64,000 nt of DNA, from positions 26,288,001-26,352,000 of the forward strand of contig CP093831.1 in assembly GCA_033063855.1 (NCBI GenBank), in the 5' to 3' direction. Of this stretch, positions 51,370 through 60,195 are shown piece by piece; position 1 is the stretch's first letter; every line of letters begins with the position of its first letter. Source of the stretch: Smittia aterrima (lineage: Eukaryota > Arthropoda > Insecta > Diptera > Chironomidae). The translations under genes and the position numbers were made by a program. Under the pieces are notes generated by a model that was not told the DNA's origin, searched no databases, and saw nothing but the letters and a program-made list of their open reading frames with translations.

Positions 51370-52383
51370 ATGGAGCTCTTAAAATATTTGGTGATCTACT
51401 TTTTTGCCCAAGCATTCGTGGAGAGCTTTCGATTGGATTGTGATAATTCGCCAGGAAAGTTCTGCACAGTAAAAGAGCTTAAAGTTCTAGAAACCGATTT
51501 AGCAGTCACGCAATTAACTTTCAAATCTCAGAACCAAACAATCACTGCTCCTGGCGTTACGTGGATCTTTATTGCTGCTCAAGTGGAAACGGAGCGTTTG
51601 CCTACAAATTTTTGTGAAATTTCTTCAAACTTGGAAGAACTCCGTGTTTTCGCTGGATCAATTAATCAAATCACTCGAGAAGTTTTTACAAACTGTAATA
51701 AATTGCATACACTTGTTCTCGTGTATAATTTACTAACGACATTGCCTGAAGATGTTTTCATGGATTTAATTGAACTAAAAAATCTTTACCTTACCGGAAA
51801 CAAACTCATTGCTTTGCCGGCTAATTTGTTTTTGAAGAATACGAAACTAGAGACCCTTACAGCGGATAACAACAAACTTAGCACAATCGACGCTGAACTG
51901 CCATCAACATTGACTTCGATTGACTTTCGAAAGAACGTTTGCATTGATAAGAAATTCCCGGATGACATCTCGGACTTCAATCTGTTCGATAACGAAGTTA
52001 CTTCCAAATGTTCGATTAAGAAATCTTGCCGCTCGAAGATGATCGCAGTTGAAAAATCTTTATCTGAGAAAGAAGAGGAAATTGTGAAATTGAAACGGAA
52101 AATAGAAACGATCGAGAGTGAGAAAGTCGCTTTAGCCACAAATGTAACGCAGCTGATGTCTTTTATCGAAACCAGTGAGAATCTCACTTTGTCAACAAAC
52201 AATACGCAATTGATATTGATCAACGAAAGTTTAAAAAATGAGATCGAAGAATTAAAAACTAAAATCAGCGCAAATGAAATGAAGAGTGCAGAGATGTTAG
52301 AAGTTTTGTCTCATAACCAAATTTTGAAAGTAAATTACGCGAATTTGTTACAAATTTTAGAAGATTCCACGAAACCCACTTGA
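51370..52383 (+). CDS. LRR/coiled-coil protein, soluble type, member I
   Basis: 337 residues: signal peptide (MELLKYLVIYFFAQAFVES), Cys pair, LRRs (LTTLPEDVFMDLIELKNL, NKLIALPANLF, NKLSTIDAEL), cap NVCIDKKFPDDI and junction KCSIKKSCRSKMIA. A coiled coil of about 110 residues ends ISANEMKSAEMLEVLSHNQI, NYANLLQILEDSTKPT. There is no membrane helix, so it is predicted secreted. The N-terminal half is closest to member H and then member B (minus strand at 2105), while the end belongs to the soluble subtype of 40899 and 45264. This suggests exchange of C-terminal modules between members. Confidence 0.87.
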   Translation: MELLKYLVIYFFAQAFVESFRLDCDNSPGKFCTVKELKVLETDLAVTQLTFKSQNQTITAPGVTWIFIAAQVETERLPTNFCEISSNLEELRVFAGSINQITREVFTNCNKLHTLVLVYNLLTTLPEDVFMDLIELKNLYLTGNKLIALPANLFLKNTKLETLTADNNKLSTIDAELPSTLTSIDFRKNVCIDKKFPDDISDFNLFDNEVTSKCSIKKSCRSKMIAVEKSLSEKEEEIVKLKRKIETIESEKVALATNVTQLMSFIETSENLTLSTNNTQLILINESLKNEIEELKTKISANEMKSAEMLEVLSHNQILKVNYANLLQILEDSTKPT

Positions 52384-52759
52384 TCCATCGCATAATTCGT
52401 TAATGAAATCCTGTTAATCGCTTTGAAAAAATGCTAAGAGAAAATTAAAACTTTTTTTTTTAAATTAAATTTAAATAATTTAAAACTTTTAAATAAAAAT
52501 GCATCGTTTTTATACAAAAAAAAAAGATATTTATAATAAATTCGATTTGAACCATCGTGTTGTCGCTGCAAATTTGAGCCCGAATGAATAAAACGTTATT
52601 TTTATTTTATGTTGGCAAAATCCATTTCGTTAAAATTTGAGATAACAAAATGGTAAAGTGGCGAATTTAAGATGCTATAGCAATCAGACGCTCTTCGTAA
52701 GCGATAATTCTGATTTATTTTTAAATTGACTTTCTCATGTGTGTGGGTTTATATTTTGT

Positions 52760-52790
52760 GATAAGAATATTCGCATTCGCAGCTTCAGTT
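52760..52790 (+). promoter_or_regulatory. GATA plus initiator promoter block of member J
   Basis: GATAAG (52760-52765) and TCAGTT (52785-52790) at the shortest spacing seen, followed by the leader and ATG at 52816. Confidence 0.6.
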
Positions 52791-52815
52791 TATTTTTAGA
52801 CTTTAATCAGAAAAC

Positions 52816-53571
52816 ATGGAGCTCTGTAAATATTTGCTGATCTCTTCAATCTTCTGTGGATCTGTTAAAAGCTTTCAACTCGATTGTGAAATTCGATTAA
52901 GAAAAGGAGTTGAGGAGTGTTTAGTAAAAAATCTTTTAGTGATTGAAACTGATATCGCAGTCACGGAAGTTTCGGGAAATTTCACATCTCTGAACCAAAC
53001 ACATCATGACGTCAAAAACTTTTTAATACCCAATTACGTTGCGACTGAACGTGTTCCTATAAAAGTTTGTAATTTCTTTCGTAGCTTGGAAGAATTCATG
53101 ATTGGTGGTTCTATGATCAATCGAATTAGTCGCAAAGTGTTCACGAACTGCACGAAAGTTTGGAATGTTGAAATCTTGTACACTTCTTTGACGACATTGC
53201 CTGAAAATCTTTTCATGGATTTAATTGAACTAAGACAACTTCACATTTACGCGAACAAACTCATTTCTTTGTCGGATGACTTGATTGTGAAAAATTTAAA
53301 ATTAGAAACATTGGACGTGTCTCACAATGAACTCAGCACAATTGATATTGAACTACCATCATCATTCACTTCGATTGACTTTCGTAACAACGTTTGCATT
53401 GACATGAAATTCCCGGATGACATATCGTTCTTGAAATACTTTATTATCGAGGTTGCTAATCGTTGCGAAAGTCCAACAAAATTAAAGAAGAAGAAGTATA
53501 TTTTGGAAAAACGAGAAACCGCTGTGGAGAGTCTGGGAAAATTCTTGAAGAAAATAATTTTTGGTAATTAA
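52816..53571 (+). CDS. LRR-family member J, coil lost
   Basis: 251 residues: signal peptide (MELCKYLLISSIFCGSVKS), Cys pair (LDCEI..EECLV), ATERVPIKVC, LRRs (LTTLPENLFMDLIELRQL, NKLISLSDDL, NELSTIDIEL), cap NVCIDMKFPDDI and CESPTKLKKKK. It then ends in a short basic stretch (YILEKRETAVESLGKFLKKI) unlike other members, with no coil or anchor. It is a coil-less secreted form, or a truncated copy on its way to decay. Confidence 0.75.
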   Translation: MELCKYLLISSIFCGSVKSFQLDCEIRLRKGVEECLVKNLLVIETDIAVTEVSGNFTSLNQTHHDVKNFLIPNYVATERVPIKVCNFFRSLEEFMIGGSMINRISRKVFTNCTKVWNVEILYTSLTTLPENLFMDLIELRQLHIYANKLISLSDDLIVKNLKLETLDVSHNELSTIDIELPSSFTSIDFRNNVCIDMKFPDDISFLKYFIIEVANRCESPTKLKKKKYILEKRETAVESLGKFLKKIIFGN

Positions 53572-53733
53572 ACAATTTGAATTTGTTGATTATTTACATT
53601 AAAAAGTATCTTGAGAGTCATGAGTGGAACGTTAAAATATTACTGTTTTAAACATTGGTAGCAATCAAAATTTCTTCGTAAGCGATAATAATTTATTTTT
53701 AAGTTGACCTTTTCGTGTGGGTTTAAATTTGGC

Positions 53734-53769
53734 GATAAGAAATTATTTATTTGCATTGCAGCTTCAGTT
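53734..53769 (+). promoter_or_regulatory. GATA plus initiator promoter block of member K
   Basis: GATAAG (53734-53739) and TCAGTT (53764-53769) precede the AATCAGAGAACATGG leader at 53795. Confidence 0.6.
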
Positions 53770-53794
53770 TAGTTTCATTCTTTAATCAGAGAAC

Positions 53795-55117
53795 ATGGAG
53801 CTCTTAAAATATTTGATGATCCTTCTAATCTTCTGCGGATCCGTTAAGAGCTTTCGACTGGATTGTAAGTTTGGATTACAAGAACGAGTGACGGCGTGTG
53901 AAGTTGTAAATCTTCTAGTGCTTGAAAATAATTTTACAGTCACGGAAGTCTCAGGAAATTTCACATCTCTGAACCAAACAAATGATGACGTCAAAGGGTT
54001 TTTTATAACTGCAGCAGTTGAGAATGAACGTGTTCCTACAAAAGTGTGCAATTTCTTACAAAACTTGGAACTAATCTATATTCTCGGTCCCTCAATCAAT
54101 CAAATCGATCGCGAAGTGTTTGAAAATTGCAAGAAAGTCTGGTCAATTATGATCAAGTTTACTAATTTGACGACACTACCTGATGATCTTTTCGTGGAGT
54201 TAATCGAACTACAAAAACTTAACCTTGAAACTAACAAACTTGTTTCCTTGTCAGCTGAGTTGTTTGGGAAAAATACAAAATTAGAAATCTTGGACGTGTC
54301 TCGCAATCAACTCAGTATAATAGATGCTGAGCTACCATCAACATTGACTGAGATTGACTTTAGTGGTAACGATTGCATCGACAAAAAATTTCCTGATGAC
54401 ATCGCGGAGTTGAATTCGTTCAAATACGAAGTTGCTTCTTTTTGCGAAAGTCCGATGAAGGCATGTCATCGCCTAAAGGAGTTTACGTTGGACCAAACCT
54501 TATCAGCGAAAGAAGCGAAATCTGCGAAATTAAATAAGGAGTACGAAATTTTCGAGAGTGAAAAAGTCGCTTTATCAACAAACATTACGCAACTTATGTC
54601 AATCATCGAAAACTTAAAAATTGCCAATGAAAATTTGAAGCTTGAAAACGACGCTTTTAAGACAAACAACAGTTGCCAAGTTTTTAAGAATTTTGAGAAA
54701 ATTCTTGAAGAAAATAATTTTTTAAAAACAAACAATTCGAACTTTTTGTTAATATTGACAGAGAAAGAGACAAACTTAAGAGAACATCAAGAGCATCTTG
54801 TCAGGTGTAATCAGAATCACAAACTTCTTCGAGAGAACCTCATGCAAATCAACTTTAAACATAAACAAATGATGGATGCTGTTGAAGCTCGAGGAATGTA
54901 TTTGGAGTCATCCCTTTACAAATGTTCGCAGAATCTCTCAACTGTTATTACAATCAACGGCCACTTAATCGCAAAGGTCAACGAACTTGATAGGGCCTCG
55001 ACTCCACCACCTGATATCAATAAAATTCAAGAAAACTCCAGTCAAACGAATAATATTATTTACCTCATCATAATTGCCATTTTGATTGTTTTCTTGCTGA
55101 TAACTTATGTTTTATGA
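53795..55117 (+). CDS. LRR/coiled-coil membrane protein, member K, tail lost by nonsense change
   Basis: 440 residues: signal peptide (MELLKYLMILLIFCGSVKS), Cys pair, LRRs (LTTLPDDLFVELIELQKL, NKLVSLSAELF, NQLSIIDAEL), cap NDCIDKKFPDDI, and a coiled coil with a Cys (LVRCNQNHKLL). The membrane helix NIIYLIIIAILIVFLLITY runs to VL, where TGA replaces the Trp codon of other members. The old tail remains readable after the stop (KNASRKLIKQTRNCEVNM-GPLIEDD). The protein can still anchor but lacks the conserved cytoplasmic tail, unless there is read-through. Confidence 0.83.
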   Translation: MELLKYLMILLIFCGSVKSFRLDCKFGLQERVTACEVVNLLVLENNFTVTEVSGNFTSLNQTNDDVKGFFITAAVENERVPTKVCNFLQNLELIYILGPSINQIDREVFENCKKVWSIMIKFTNLTTLPDDLFVELIELQKLNLETNKLVSLSAELFGKNTKLEILDVSRNQLSIIDAELPSTLTEIDFSGNDCIDKKFPDDIAELNSFKYEVASFCESPMKACHRLKEFTLDQTLSAKEAKSAKLNKEYEIFESEKVALSTNITQLMSIIENLKIANENLKLENDAFKTNNSCQVFKNFEKILEENNFLKTNNSNFLLILTEKETNLREHQEHLVRCNQNHKLLRENLMQINFKHKQMMDAVEARGMYLESSLYKCSQNLSTVITINGHLIAKVNELDRASTPPPDINKIQENSSQTNNIIYLIIIAILIVFLLITYVL

Positions 55118-55405
55118 AAAAATGCTTCAAGGAAATTAATTAAACAAACGAGGAATTGTGAAGTAAACATGGGACCTTTGATTGAAGATGATTTTACTTT
55201 TTCACAAAACGAGTCATGACGATTTCGATTAATTTAGTTGTCATTCTATTAGCTCAGTAAATCTCTAATGTCATAAGTTAAACGAAATTTAATAAATGTT
55301 TACGAATGAGACGAAATATAAGAACCAAAATAAATTTCATGGCAGGGCTGTTCACCTTCAAAGATTTCTTTTATTTTATTTCTTATTTAATTCAGATAAT
55401 GGCTG

Positions 55406-55640
55406 ATTGACGAAGTTGCTTCTCGATGCGAAAGTGCAGACATTGCGTCAAGTAAAGCTTTAGCTGAGAAAGATGAGAAGATTGCGAACAGAAAATAATG
55501 ACGTTCAAGATTGCGTTGACAAAGAGACAAAAGTCAGCAAACTTGAAGAGAATTTTTTCTAATGAGAATAATAAATTGCTTCAAGAAAATCTCACTTAAA
55601 TCAACTCACTGAGTTGAACTCAGAGCAACAGAAATTATGA
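55406..55640 (+). pseudogene. LRR-family coiled-coil relic
   Basis: The plus strand reads IDEVASRCESADIASSKALA and EKDEKIANRK, then a stop, with later pieces VSKLEE and NKLLQENLT in other frames. It matches the junction and coil of complete members. The LRRs upstream are gone. The remaining part of 55118-55771 is the dead tail of member K and unremarkable flank. Confidence 0.65.
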
Positions 55641-55708
55641 AATCGCGAGAAAAATGTTCCCAGAGAAAATGTCTCCAAATGACCTTCACGCGAGAGCCTA
55701 ATATTTTC

Positions 55709-55746
55709 GATAAGAATCACGAAAATATTTTGCAGCTTCTTCAGTT
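55709..55746 (+). promoter_or_regulatory. GATA plus initiator promoter block of member L
   Basis: GATAAG (55709-55714) and TCAGTT (55741-55746), followed by the leader ACTTTAATCAGAGAACATGG at the start 55772. Confidence 0.6.
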
Positions 55747-55771
55747 TGCTCAGAGACTTTAATCAGAGAAC

Positions 55772-56593
55772 ATGGAGTTTTTAAATTATTTGTTAATCGT
55801 TTTATTTCTTTGCGGACGTGCCGAGAGCTTCCGAATCGATTGTGAGTTTCAAACAACATTTGAGGGAGAGGAGGAGTGCGTAGTGAGAACGCTTAACGTC
55901 CTTGAAAACGATGTTGCGATCACTGAAATTTCGGGAGAATACAGATCAGAGGTCCAAACAAGCGATGACGTCACAGAGTTTACTTTGAGCCATGACATTG
56001 AGACTGAACATGCGCCGACAAATGTTTGCAACTTCTTTCGAAACTTGAAACGCATAGATATTTTCGGGAAATCAATTAAACAAATTAATCGCGACGTCTT
56101 CACAAACTGCAAGAGAGTGTGGAAAGTGATAATCACTTACACTTCCTTGACGACATTGCCTGAGGATCTCTTCATGGATTTAGCCGAACTAAGAGAACTC
56201 TATTTCTACGAAAACAAACTCATCTCCTTGCCAGCTGAGTTGTTTGTAAAAAATACAAAATTGGAAATATTAGACGTGTCTGCCAATCAGCTCACTACAA
56301 TCGACACTGTTCTGCCACCAACATTGACTTCGATTGACTTTCGTAACAATATTTGCATTGATAAGAAATTCCCTAATGACATCACGGAATTTAGTCTCTT
56401 CATTGACGAAGTTGCAGACAAATGTACAAGAAACTTAATCACAGAGGTCAACGAACTTGATGAGGTTACAAATTCATCTCATGATATGAATGAAATTCCA
56501 AAAAATTCCAGTCACACGAATGATTTTGTTTACCTCATCATAATTGCAGTTTTGGTTTCTATCTTTTTCAATAAAAATGCTTTCACAGCTTAA
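55772..56593 (+). CDS. LRR-family member L, coil-less, anchor without full tail
   Basis: 273 residues: signal peptide (MEFLNYLLIVLFLCGRAES), Cys pair (IDCEF..EECVV), LRRs (LTTLPEDLFMDLAELREL, NKLISLPAELF, NQLTTIDTVL), cap NICIDKKFPNDI, then only about 15 residues of the coil end (NLITEVNELDEVTNSSHDMN) before HTNDFVYLIIIAVLVSIFF and a short KNAFTA. The coil has been deleted internally, bringing the LRR domain next to the membrane helix. The tail with LIENE is absent. Confidence 0.8.
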   Translation: MEFLNYLLIVLFLCGRAESFRIDCEFQTTFEGEEECVVRTLNVLENDVAITEISGEYRSEVQTSDDVTEFTLSHDIETEHAPTNVCNFFRNLKRIDIFGKSIKQINRDVFTNCKRVWKVIITYTSLTTLPEDLFMDLAELRELYFYENKLISLPAELFVKNTKLEILDVSANQLTTIDTVLPPTLTSIDFRNNICIDKKFPNDITEFSLFIDEVADKCTRNLITEVNELDEVTNSSHDMNEIPKNSSHTNDFVYLIIIAVLVSIFFNKNAFTA

Positions 56594-56814
56594 AATGATG
56601 ACTGTCTCAACTTTTATTTGAAATAAATTGTTGCTTGCGAATTATTAGCTGTTCGTCAATTGAAATTGTTTTTCTTTAAGCTGAAATCATCATAATTCAT
56701 TTCCACTTTGAGACTTTAGTAAACAAATCGTGACGAATTCGATTTTTTCCATGGATTTGCAATTTAAAGTCTGAGAATTATGTTTTTATTTATTTGTGTT
56801 GCTTCTTCAGTTTA

Positions 56815-57509
56815 GAGAGAGAGAGAGAGTATTAAGGACTCGGACTAACCCTGTTTTACCAGACAGTTGCCCGATCAATTCCGGGAGGTTACCTCGGACA
56901 TATCCTTGGGCCTCCCGGAAGAGGCACCGGTGGCTAATACGGCACACATAGCGCTATCCTTTGCCTCCAACAACGCCGTTTTCCTCGGCGCTATGAAGGC
57001 CATCCATCATTTCACAGGAATTGGGTAGGGAAGGGGAGGGAGGGAGCTCCGTCGCCTACGTCCACAGTGTGGTTCGGTTCATTCGGAGGAAATGTTCTGA
57101 AGCTGAAACTTTCCCTATTAACAGTCATGACCCTTTGAGTTCCTTGAAACTCAAATTAACGCATTGCGCACTCTCAATAACAACACTTCAATGAGTGGGA
57201 CATGTTTTTCTGTCATGCCGCATTAGTGTTCGACCGCCGTCAACAATGCGCCGTTGACTGCACTGAGTCTACTAATCTACCTGCTCTACTCATGACGTCG
57301 CACCCATCTATCGTTGGAGTACATGAGAGCGAACCTGACTGTACACAAGTACTTGTTTCATTTTCATCCCATTCTAACCGTCCAAGAGAATAACTCTTTG
57401 AAAACTTTTTTCTTGCCCAAGGCTGGGATCGAACTTCTGCCCTAACACTCGTTGAGAATGTAGATACAAAATGCTCGTCCCATTACCACTAGGCCGTCAC
57501 AGTCTGGAA
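56815..57509 (-). mobile_element. tRNA-derived SINE-like retroposon in the promoter of member M
   Basis: On the minus strand the head starts just inside 57509 and reads GGCCTAGTGGTAATGG (A-box like) and AGTTCGATCCC (B-box), the internal Pol III promoter of a tRNA-derived element. The 695-bp body is much richer in GC than its surroundings, and its tail at 56815 is a (CT)n run. A perfect 13-bp target duplication CTTCTTCAGTTTA lies at 56802-56814 and 57510-57522. No protein is supported; the 63-codon frame at 57202 is within the body. Confidence 0.82.
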
Positions 57510-57545
57510 CTTCTTCAGTTTACTTTGAGCGTTCAGTCAGAGAAC

Positions 57546-58451
57546 ATGGAGTTGTGCAAATATTCATTGATCTTCATATTTTTATTCAGATCCACCGAGA
57601 GCTTTCGACTTGACTGTGTGTTTGAATTTAATAATGGAAAGGAGGAGTGTCTGGTGAATAAGCTTCAAGTTCTTGAAAACGATGTCGCAGTCACAGAAGT
57701 TTCGGGAATTCTTTCATCTCAGAGCAAAACAAACGATGACGTCAAGGAGTTTTATATTCCTGAATTTGTTAAGACTGAACGTGTTCCAACAAAAGTTTGC
57801 AATTTATTTCGAAACTTGGAGAATTTTGATATCTACGGCAAATTGATCAATCGAATCAATCGCGACGTGTTCACAAACTGCAAGAATGTTTCGAAAGTCG
57901 TTATCACGCTCACTTCTCTGACGACATTGCCTGAAGATCTTTTCATGGATTTAATCGAACTAAGAGAACTTTATCTTTACGGGAACAAACTTGTGGCTTT
58001 GCCGGCTGATCTGATCATTGATAACACAAAATTGGAGAAATTATCAGTGCATGACAATCGTCTCATCTTTATCGACACTGATCTGACACCATCATTGACT
58101 AAAATTGATTTTCGTGGCAACGTTTGCATCGACAAGATGTTTCCACTCAACATCACGGACTTGATCTTGTTCATCAAGGAAGTTGCTGGTAATTGCGAGA
58201 GCCCAATAAAGAAATCGTATCTCTCGAAAGCGATCGCGTTTAACTTAATTTTATCAGAGAAAGAAAAGCAAATTACAAAAATGAAGGAAAAATTTATTAA
58301 AATAAGCGAAAGCTTTAGCGGGAATGTTAATATTATTCAAGAAAACTGCAGTTACAAGATTCATTTTGCTTACTTCATCGCATTAACGATTGTGTTTGTT
58401 TTCATTTTGATAACGACAGCGATTTTATGTCGAAATTGTACAAGAAATTAA
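57546..58451 (+). CDS. LRR-family membrane protein, member M, short coil
   Basis: The start at 57546 (MELCKYSLIFIFLFRSTES) carries the CAGAGAACATGG context; an upstream in-frame ATG at 57471 lies in the SINE and leader. 301 residues: Cys pair (LDCVF..EECLV), VKTERVPTKVC, LRRs (LTTLPEDLFMDLIELREL, NKLVALPADL, NRLIFIDTDL), cap NVCIDKMFPLNI, CESPIKKSYLSKAIA, only about 40 residues of coil, and the helix HFAYFIALTIVFVFILITT. It stops after LCRNCTRN, lacking the tail. The initiator next to it (TCAGTT at 57515) is the SINE's target-site copy; no GATAAG is within 100 bp. Confidence 0.83.
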   Translation: MELCKYSLIFIFLFRSTESFRLDCVFEFNNGKEECLVNKLQVLENDVAVTEVSGILSSQSKTNDDVKEFYIPEFVKTERVPTKVCNLFRNLENFDIYGKLINRINRDVFTNCKNVSKVVITLTSLTTLPEDLFMDLIELRELYLYGNKLVALPADLIIDNTKLEKLSVHDNRLIFIDTDLTPSLTKIDFRGNVCIDKMFPLNITDLILFIKEVAGNCESPIKKSYLSKAIAFNLILSEKEKQITKMKEKFIKISESFSGNVNIIQENCSYKIHFAYFIALTIVFVFILITTAILCRNCTRN

Positions 58452-58669
58452 AAGAATGAAAGAATCTAATAAAGCGATCTCCTTTGCGTAAGATCAATCC
58501 GCTCTCAAGCATTTCGTTCGAGAGCGTGTTGCTCAATAATTGAGTTCACTGACTGATTAGCGATAATCAGTTTAAAAATTCACTTCGTCATCTATACATA
58601 ATATTTACGAAAAGAATCCCGAGATTGAAGCAAATAATTCAGTGTATTCCAAATATTCAATCAGAAAAC

Positions 58670-59539
58670 ATGGAGCTCTTAAAATATTTGCTGATCTTTT
58701 TTTCTGTCAACGGATTCGTCGAGAGTTTTAAATTGGATTGTGTATTTCATTTAGATGATGAAGGAGCAGGGGGAGAGTGCAATATGCTCGAAGTTCAAGT
58801 CTATGAAAATGATACAGCAGTCACAGAAGTTTCGGGAGAATACACAACAGATATTAAAACAAACGACGACGTCAAATTGTTTTATATATTTTGGCATATG
58901 TCTGAAATGCCAACAAAAATCTGCAATTTCTTTCAAAACCTGGAAGAAATCCATGTTTTTGTCGCCTCAATAACTCGAATCAGTCGCGAAGTATTTATAA
59001 ACTGCAATAAAGTGTGGAGAGTGAGGATCGAACGCACAAACATATCGACACTGCCCACAGATCTTTTTGAGGATTTAATCGAATTGAAGGAACTTAAACT
59101 AAGCGATAATAAACTAGTAAGAATTGACATTGAACTACCATCAACACTAACTTCAATAGATTTGCGTGGCAATGATTGCATGGATAAAAGTTTTCCGGAA
59201 GACACCGCGGACTTCAATTTGTTCGTTAATGAAGTTGCATTTTATTGTTCGATTATACAATCCTGTCGCTTAAAGTTGATCGAGGTTGAAAAATGTTCAT
59301 CTGAGGAAGAAGAGGATATTAATGGATTGTATCAAAATTTGACTTTGCCTCCTGTTATCAGCAACAATATTCGAGAAACCTGCAAAGATTGCGGCCACAG
59401 AATTCACTTTGTTTACTTCATCATATTTGCGATTGTATTCGCTCTCATTTTGACAACAACTTTGATTTTTTGGCGACGCAATACTTCGAGGAATTCAATG
59501 AATTCGGAGAATTGTGAAATTAACATAAGAATAAATTGA
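58670..59539 (+). CDS. LRR-family membrane protein, member N, short coil, one LRR fewer
   Basis: Start at 58670 (MELLKYLLIFFSVNGFVES) in the family context; the in-frame ATG at 58625 is in the leader. 289 residues: Cys pair (LDCVF..GECNM), MPTKIC, LRRs (ISTLPTDLFEDLIELKEL, then NKLVRIDIEL directly). The repeat with LPADL..KNTKL is missing, so an LRR was deleted in frame. Cap NDCMDKSFPEDT; junction CSIIQSCRLKLIEVEKCSSE; a very short coil; helix HFVYFIIFAIVFALILTTT; tail NSENCEINIRIN, diverged from LIENE. The promoter has TCAGTG, with no GATAAG seen. Confidence 0.83.
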   Translation: MELLKYLLIFFSVNGFVESFKLDCVFHLDDEGAGGECNMLEVQVYENDTAVTEVSGEYTTDIKTNDDVKLFYIFWHMSEMPTKICNFFQNLEEIHVFVASITRISREVFINCNKVWRVRIERTNISTLPTDLFEDLIELKELKLSDNKLVRIDIELPSTLTSIDLRGNDCMDKSFPEDTADFNLFVNEVAFYCSIIQSCRLKLIEVEKCSSEEEEDINGLYQNLTLPPVISNNIRETCKDCGHRIHFVYFIIFAIVFALILTTTLIFWRRNTSRNSMNSENCEINIRIN

Positions 59540-59739
59540 AAATAAATAAAACTTTTATTTAAAGAGTTAAATCGAATCGGTTAGATTGATGAGGAATAAT
59601 CACACTCTCGAGAATTCATTTTATTCACTTCGTCATCTTTACTATTTCTTGATGGCGCCAATGAGCTTTACTCAGTTTATTGAACTGAGTTCCTTGTCAA
59701 CTTTCGAAAAGGTCTCGTATTTCTTCTCCTATTTCTTCT

Positions 59740-59970
59740 ATTTTTGGAATCTTAAGAAGAAATTTTTCATGATCAGGGTTCAGGTAGAAATTTTGAATAC
59801 CTTCGGTCATAATTATTCCGACTATTTGACACAGTTCATTAAACTCTAGCATAGTAACTAACACAGTTCAATGAACTGTGTCAAATAGTCGGAATAATTA
59901 TGACCGAAGGTATTCAAAATTTCTACCTGAACCCTGATCATGAAAAATTTCTTCTTAAGATTCCAAAAAT
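59740..59970. repeat. 101-bp perfect inverted repeat with 29-bp spacer
   Basis: Arms 59740-59840 and 59870-59970 are, base for base by my reading, exact reverse complements; the outer ends are ATTTTTGGAATCTTAAG. The spacer and inner arm include the palindrome ACACAGTTCA-A-TGAACTGTGT. A smaller CTCAGTT..AACTGAG inverted pair lies just upstream (about 59668-59690). No gene is present in 59540-60195; no terminal motif of a known element was recognised. Confidence 0.9.
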
Positions 59971-60195
59971 TGTCAATTCTGTTTCGTTTTTAAGGAAAAA
60001 AGGGATTAAGAATGCGAAAGTAAAAATTTCTGCTTACTTAATCTAAACTTTTTAATTAAAATGGAAGCCACTATTTTTCAACAATAAAAAATCTGAAAAA
60101 AATATTTTGTTGAAGTCTGTATTTTCAGAAACGTCTACAACAGAAAACTCAGTAAAATAAGAAATGGAAAATTAATTTTATTTCAAATGATGACA

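Noticed and set aside
57202..57393. 63-codon frame in the GC-rich block
   Set aside because: Lies inside the SINE-like element; no protein similarity and no promoter.
57420..57509. A functional tRNA gene on the minus strand
   Set aside because: A- and B-box-like sequences are present, but it is the head of a 695-bp element with a target duplication, and I could not fold a proper acceptor stem.
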